A DNA stretch of 64,000 nucleotides from Streptomyces seoulensis. GTDB taxonomy: Bacteria > Actinomycetota > Actinomycetes > Streptomycetales > Streptomycetaceae. The position numbers and the translations under genes were made by a program. The notes under the pieces are model-generated. The model was not told where the DNA came from and made no database searches. It was given only the letters and a program-made list of their open reading frames with translations. How positions within the stretch are numbered: the stretch's first letter is position 1; every line of letters begins with the position of its first letter. The stretch is taken from contig CP054936.1 in the NCBI GenBank assembly GCA_013364255.1, forward strand, positions 7,830,353 through 7,894,352, read 5' to 3'. Positions 61,325 to 64,000 of the stretch are shown piece by piece.

Positions 61325-62584
61325 ATGCCCGAGCACCAGGAGGCCGAGCCGCCGATTCCGTGGCGTTTCGGTGCGCAGATCGTCCCGCCCCTGGCGGCGG
61401 GCGGGGTCACGGAGGTGGTGTGCGCTGCGGTGGAGGGGCGGCCCGTGGCGCTCACCCTCGGCCAGGACCGCGCGCTGCGGGTGTGGGACATGGGCGACCA
61501 CCGGCAGTCGGGCCCTCCCCTCGCGCCCGCGGGCACCGCACCCGTGTGGGGGGTGGCCCACGGCATGCTCGGACAACGGTCCGTGGCGGTCCTGGTGGGC
61601 GGCGGGCTGTGGGTGTGGGACCTGGCCGAGCGACGACGGATCAGCGGCGCCGAGTCGCGCCCCTACCCGCCCGGCAGACGGGCGGGCGGCGGGCTCCGGG
61701 CCGTCGCCTGCACCCGGCTGGACGGACGGCTGGTGGCCGTGACCGGCGGCTACGACAGAACTGTCCACATCTGGGACGTCGCCACCGCGGAGCAGCTGGG
61801 CGAACCGCTGTGCGGCCACACCGGCGTGATCAGATCCGTGGCCTGCGGGGAGCTGAACGGCCGCCCGATCGCCCTGACCGCGGCCGAGGACGAGACCGTA
61901 CGGATCTGGGACCTGGAGCGGCGCGAGCCGATCGGCCGGCCGCTCACCGGTCACACCGGCCCCGTCGCGACGGTGGCCTACGGCCTGCTCGACGGGCGGC
62001 CGATCGCGGTCTCCGGCGGCCGGGACCGCACCCTGCGCCTGTGGGACCTCACGGCGCCCGATCCGGCGGGCACGCCGATCGAGGGCCATGGCGACGCGGT
62101 GGGCGCCGTGGCGCTGGCCACGGTGGCCGGCCGGCCGGTCGCCGTCAGCGGCGGCGAGGACGTGCGGGTGTGGGACCTGCGCGGTCGCCGTCCGGCCGGA
62201 CCGCCGCTGTTCGACGGCCGGGACGTCCCCGGCGTCACCTCGCTGGCCTGCGGCACGCTGGACGGCCGCCCGCTCGCGCTCGCGGCGTACGGCCACGAGC
62301 GGGTGCGGGTGTGGGATCTGGCGGAGCACCGCCGGATCGGCGCCGACGTGCCCGACCGGTACGCCCCCCGGCTGCCGGCGCGCTGGACCGACCCGGCCAC
62401 CGGCGACGTCTACGATCTGACCGGCCCGCTCGTGGACCTGGACGGCGACCGGTGGGACGTCGTCGACTACGACGGCATCGAGCCGATCGTCCGCCAGCGT
62501 CCCGTGGGCCCCCGTGTCGCTCTGGGCATCGCCGACGCGCACGCCCAGTACGGCTTCGAAGGGGTGGTCACCTCCGGTCAGTAG
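61325..62584 (+). CDS. WD40-repeat protein
   Basis: 419-residue beta-propeller protein of about seven WD40 blades. Blades end in RVWDM, WVWDL, HIWDV, RIWDL, RLWDL, RVWDL and RVWDL, and begin with 'GHTGVIRSVACG'-like strands. No signal peptide, kinase or other domain. The ATG at 61325 follows GAGGAGTG. The cytoplasmic scaffold role is inferred; a partner is not visible. It overlaps the 3' end of the convergent flavoprotein gene by 7 bases. Confidence 0.9.
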   Translation: MPEHQEAEPPIPWRFGAQIVPPLAAGGVTEVVCAAVEGRPVALTLGQDRALRVWDMGDHRQSGPPLAPAGTAPVWGVAHGMLGQRSVAVLVGGGLWVWDLAERRRISGAESRPYPPGRRAGGGLRAVACTRLDGRLVAVTGGYDRTVHIWDVATAEQLGEPLCGHTGVIRSVACGELNGRPIALTAAEDETVRIWDLERREPIGRPLTGHTGPVATVAYGLLDGRPIAVSGGRDRTLRLWDLTAPDPAGTPIEGHGDAVGAVALATVAGRPVAVSGGEDVRVWDLRGRRPAGPPLFDGRDVPGVTSLACGTLDGRPLALAAYGHERVRVWDLAEHRRIGADVPDRYAPRLPARWTDPATGDVYDLTGPLVDLDGDRWDVVDYDGIEPIVRQRPVGPRVALGIADAHAQYGFEGVVTSGQ

Positions 62585-64000
62585 ACGTCGCGGACGTAGC
62601 GTCCGTCCGCGGCCAGGCGGCGTACCCAGGCGGCGGCCGCCTCGGGGTCCATGCCGCCGTGGCCCGCGGCGACGTCCCTGAGCGCCCGGTCGACGTCCTT
62701 GGCCATCCGGCCGGCGTCGCCGCAGACGTAGAAGTGCGCGCCGTCCTGGAGCCACTGCCACAGGCGGGCGCCCTGCTCGCGCATCCGGTCCTGGACGTAG
62801 ACCTTGTTGCGCTGGTCGCGGGAGAAGGCGAGGTCGAGCCGGTCGAGGTGGCCGGAGGCCCGGTACGCTTCCAGGTCCTCGCGGTGGTAGAAGTCGGTGG
62901 CCCGGCGCTGCTCGCCGAAGAAGAGCCAGTTGGGGCCGGTGTGCCCGCGGGCCAGACGGTCCTCCAGGAAGCCGATGAACGGCGCCACGCCGGTCCCCGG
63001 ACCCACCATGATCATGGGCGCGGCCGGGTCGGCCGGCGGCCTGAAGTGCGGTGAGCGCCGCACATGGACCTGGACCGGGCCGTCGTCCGCGCAGTCGGCG
63101 AGATAGGTCGAGCAGACGCCCTTGCGGTCCCGGCCCAGGGCGCCGGAGTAACGGACGACGGAGACGGTGAGGCGGACCTCGCCGGGCCGGACGAGCGGGC
63201 TGGAGGAGATGGAGTACAGGCGGGGCTGGAGGCGTTTGAGGACCCCCGCCCACTCCGCCGCCGAGGCGCGGACGGGGAACTCGGCGACGAGGTCGGCCGC
63301 CTGGCGTCCCCAGCTCCACTGCGCGAGCGCGTCCTTGTTGTCCGTCCGCAAAAGCCGTCTGAGGCCGTGGTCGCCGGTCCGCTCGGTGACGAACCTGAGC
63401 AGGTCCGTGGTGAGGCGGGAGATGTCCAGCCGGGTGCGCAGCGCCTCCTCCAGCGGCAGGGGCGGGCCGTCGGCGAGGTCGACCGGCTCGTCGGGGTCGA
63501 GGCCGGTGAGGGCGAGCCACTCGGCGACGAGGCCGCTGCCGTTGACGGGCCGGACGCCGAGGGCGTCACCGGCCTCGTAGGCGAGTTCACCGCCCCGGGT
63601 GTCGAAGGCGAACTGCCGTACCTCCTTGTGCGAACCGGGCAGGCTGAGCAGCCTGTTGCCGATCATCAGGGTGGCGAACGGGGACGACCTGCTGTACACC
63701 GGCGGCACGACGGCAGCGGCAGCGGCGGGGGCGGGGGCGACGGCCGGTACGGCGGGCGCGGTGCGGGCGGGCGCGGGCGTCCCGTCCGGGCGCGCGACGG
63801 CCGCTTCCCCGGCGGTCGTGGCCAGGGCGACGCTCACCCGGTCGAGCCACTGCCCGGCGGTCTCCTCGAAGTCGGGTTCGCAGTCGGTCCGGGGCAGGAG
63901 GCGGGCGGCGCCGAGGGCGGCGAGGCGTTCGTCGAGCCGGCGGCCGTGGCCGCAGAAGTCGTCGTAGCCGGAGTCGCCGAAGGCGAGGACCGCGTACCGG
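62578..64000 (-). CDS. flavoprotein reductase, sulfite reductase alpha / P450 reductase type (C-terminal part)
   Basis: The C-terminal 474 codons; the N-terminus lies beyond the window. Order: end of a flavodoxin domain (YAVLAFGDSGYDDFCGHGRR), an Ala/Pro linker, an FAD domain (RLYSISSSPLVRPGEVRLTV) and an NADPH domain (IMVGPGTGVAPFIGFLEDRL, FYVCGDAGRMAKDVDRAL), ending DGRYVRDVY with the usual terminal aromatic. The diflavin layout fits CysJ-like or P450 reductase-like electron donors. Streptomyces often fuses this unit to a molybdopterin nitrate-reductase-like domain, which could lie upstream out of view. Confidence 0.9.
   Translation of the reverse strand, partial: RYAVLAFGDSGYDDFCGHGRRLDERLAALGAARLLPRTDCEPDFEETAGQWLDRVSVALATTAGEAAVARPDGTPAPARTAPAVPAVAPAPAAAAAVVPPVYSRSSPFATLMIGNRLLSLPGSHKEVRQFAFDTRGGELAYEAGDALGVRPVNGSGLVAEWLALTGLDPDEPVDLADGPPLPLEEALRTRLDISRLTTDLLRFVTERTGDHGLRRLLRTDNKDALAQWSWGRQAADLVAEFPVRASAAEWAGVLKRLQPRLYSISSSPLVRPGEVRLTVSVVRYSGALGRDRKGVCSTYLADCADDGPVQVHVRRSPHFRPPADPAAPMIMVGPGTGVAPFIGFLEDRLARGHTGPNWLFFGEQRRATDFYHREDLEAYRASGHLDRLDLAFSRDQRNKVYVQDRMREQGARLWQWLQDGAHFYVCGDAGRMAKDVDRALRDVAAGHGGMDPEAAAAWVRRLAADGRYVRDVY

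Noticed and set aside
60365..63520. 1051-codon minus-strand frame ending with the transpeptidase-like protein
   Set aside because: Only the part from 61030 down is real, with signal peptide and leader; the rest is antisense to the WD40 gene.

Overview
The window looks like chromosome of a high-GC actinomycete, almost certainly Streptomyces. Base composition is strongly GC-biased with G or C in most third codon positions, GTG and TTG starts are common, and stop/start codons often overlap (ATGA, GTGA, TTGA). The gene complement includes an ergothioneine operon egtABCD, a dodecin, a PAS-GGDEF-EAL protein, an SAV2177-type methyltransferase and a b558-type succinate dehydrogenase. From memory, the order lipoprotein / methyltransferase / PAS-GGDEF-EAL / LysR / sdhCAB / acyltransferases / egtABCD resembles the S. 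coelicolor SCO0930-SCO0910 region; this was not checked. I saw no tRNA, rRNA or CRISPR array.

Layout. 1-5.5 kb: cell-surface block with a partial class F sortase, two Gly-rich anchored secreted proteins facing each other across a 26-bp hairpin, a Pro/Thr-rich envelope protein coupled to a DUF4239 membrane protein, and a two-repeat lipoprotein. 5.7-13.3 kb: methyltransferase-rmdA pair, a tandem-repeat spacer, and LysR divergent from sdhCAB. 13.5-20.6 kb: an ornithine-lipid type acyltransferase pair, GNAT, a UvrA-like ABC protein, a MerR regulator fused to a sliding-clamp-like domain, and an LLM oxidoreductase. 20.7-28.4 kb: small proteins, HAD hydrolase, dodecin, an orphan solute-binding lipoprotein behind a DasR-like palindrome, and egtABCD. 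28.4-42.9 kb: bacterial PARG-like protein, PemK/MazF-like protein, collagen-like cupin, NfeD-like/flotillin pair, esterase, FMN reductase divergent from TetR, LacI, thioredoxin divergent from a disulfide oxidoreductase, deformylase, BlaI-M56 pair, lipoprotein, TPR protein and pirin.

42.9-57.2 kb is an accessory region. It is bounded by a 115-bp direct repeat: the last codons of the pirin gene recur, about 93% identical and still in frame, 14.2 kb downstream. Inside are a two-component system, a MerR/aldolase/carboxymuconolactone-like cluster, and a decayed polymorphic-toxin locus: an orphan RNase A-like CdiA-CT toxin, an IS701 element inserted exactly at its stop codon (CTAG duplication), and two downstream immunity-type genes each broken by a one-base frameshift. 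Next come an amber-interrupted IS630 relic, a broken quinone-oxidoreductase fragment, and an XRE regulator pseudogene split by a second IS630-family element. That element carries a P-loop kinase-like passenger gene between its transposase and its right inverted repeat. 57.2-64 kb returns to chromosomal genes: an S1-like protein, a sensor kinase/response regulator pair, a secreted L,D-transpeptidase-like protein, a WD40 protein and a partial flavoprotein reductase.

Cooperation of genes: egtABCD encodes the ergothioneine enzymes from gamma-glutamylcysteine formation to the sulfoxide intermediates (no egtE here). sdhCAB forms a membrane succinate:menaquinone oxidoreductase with a probable LysR switch. 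The NfeD-like/flotillin pair and the BlaI/M56 pair match known functional couples. The toxin locus shows progressive loss of immunity function by insertion and frameshift.
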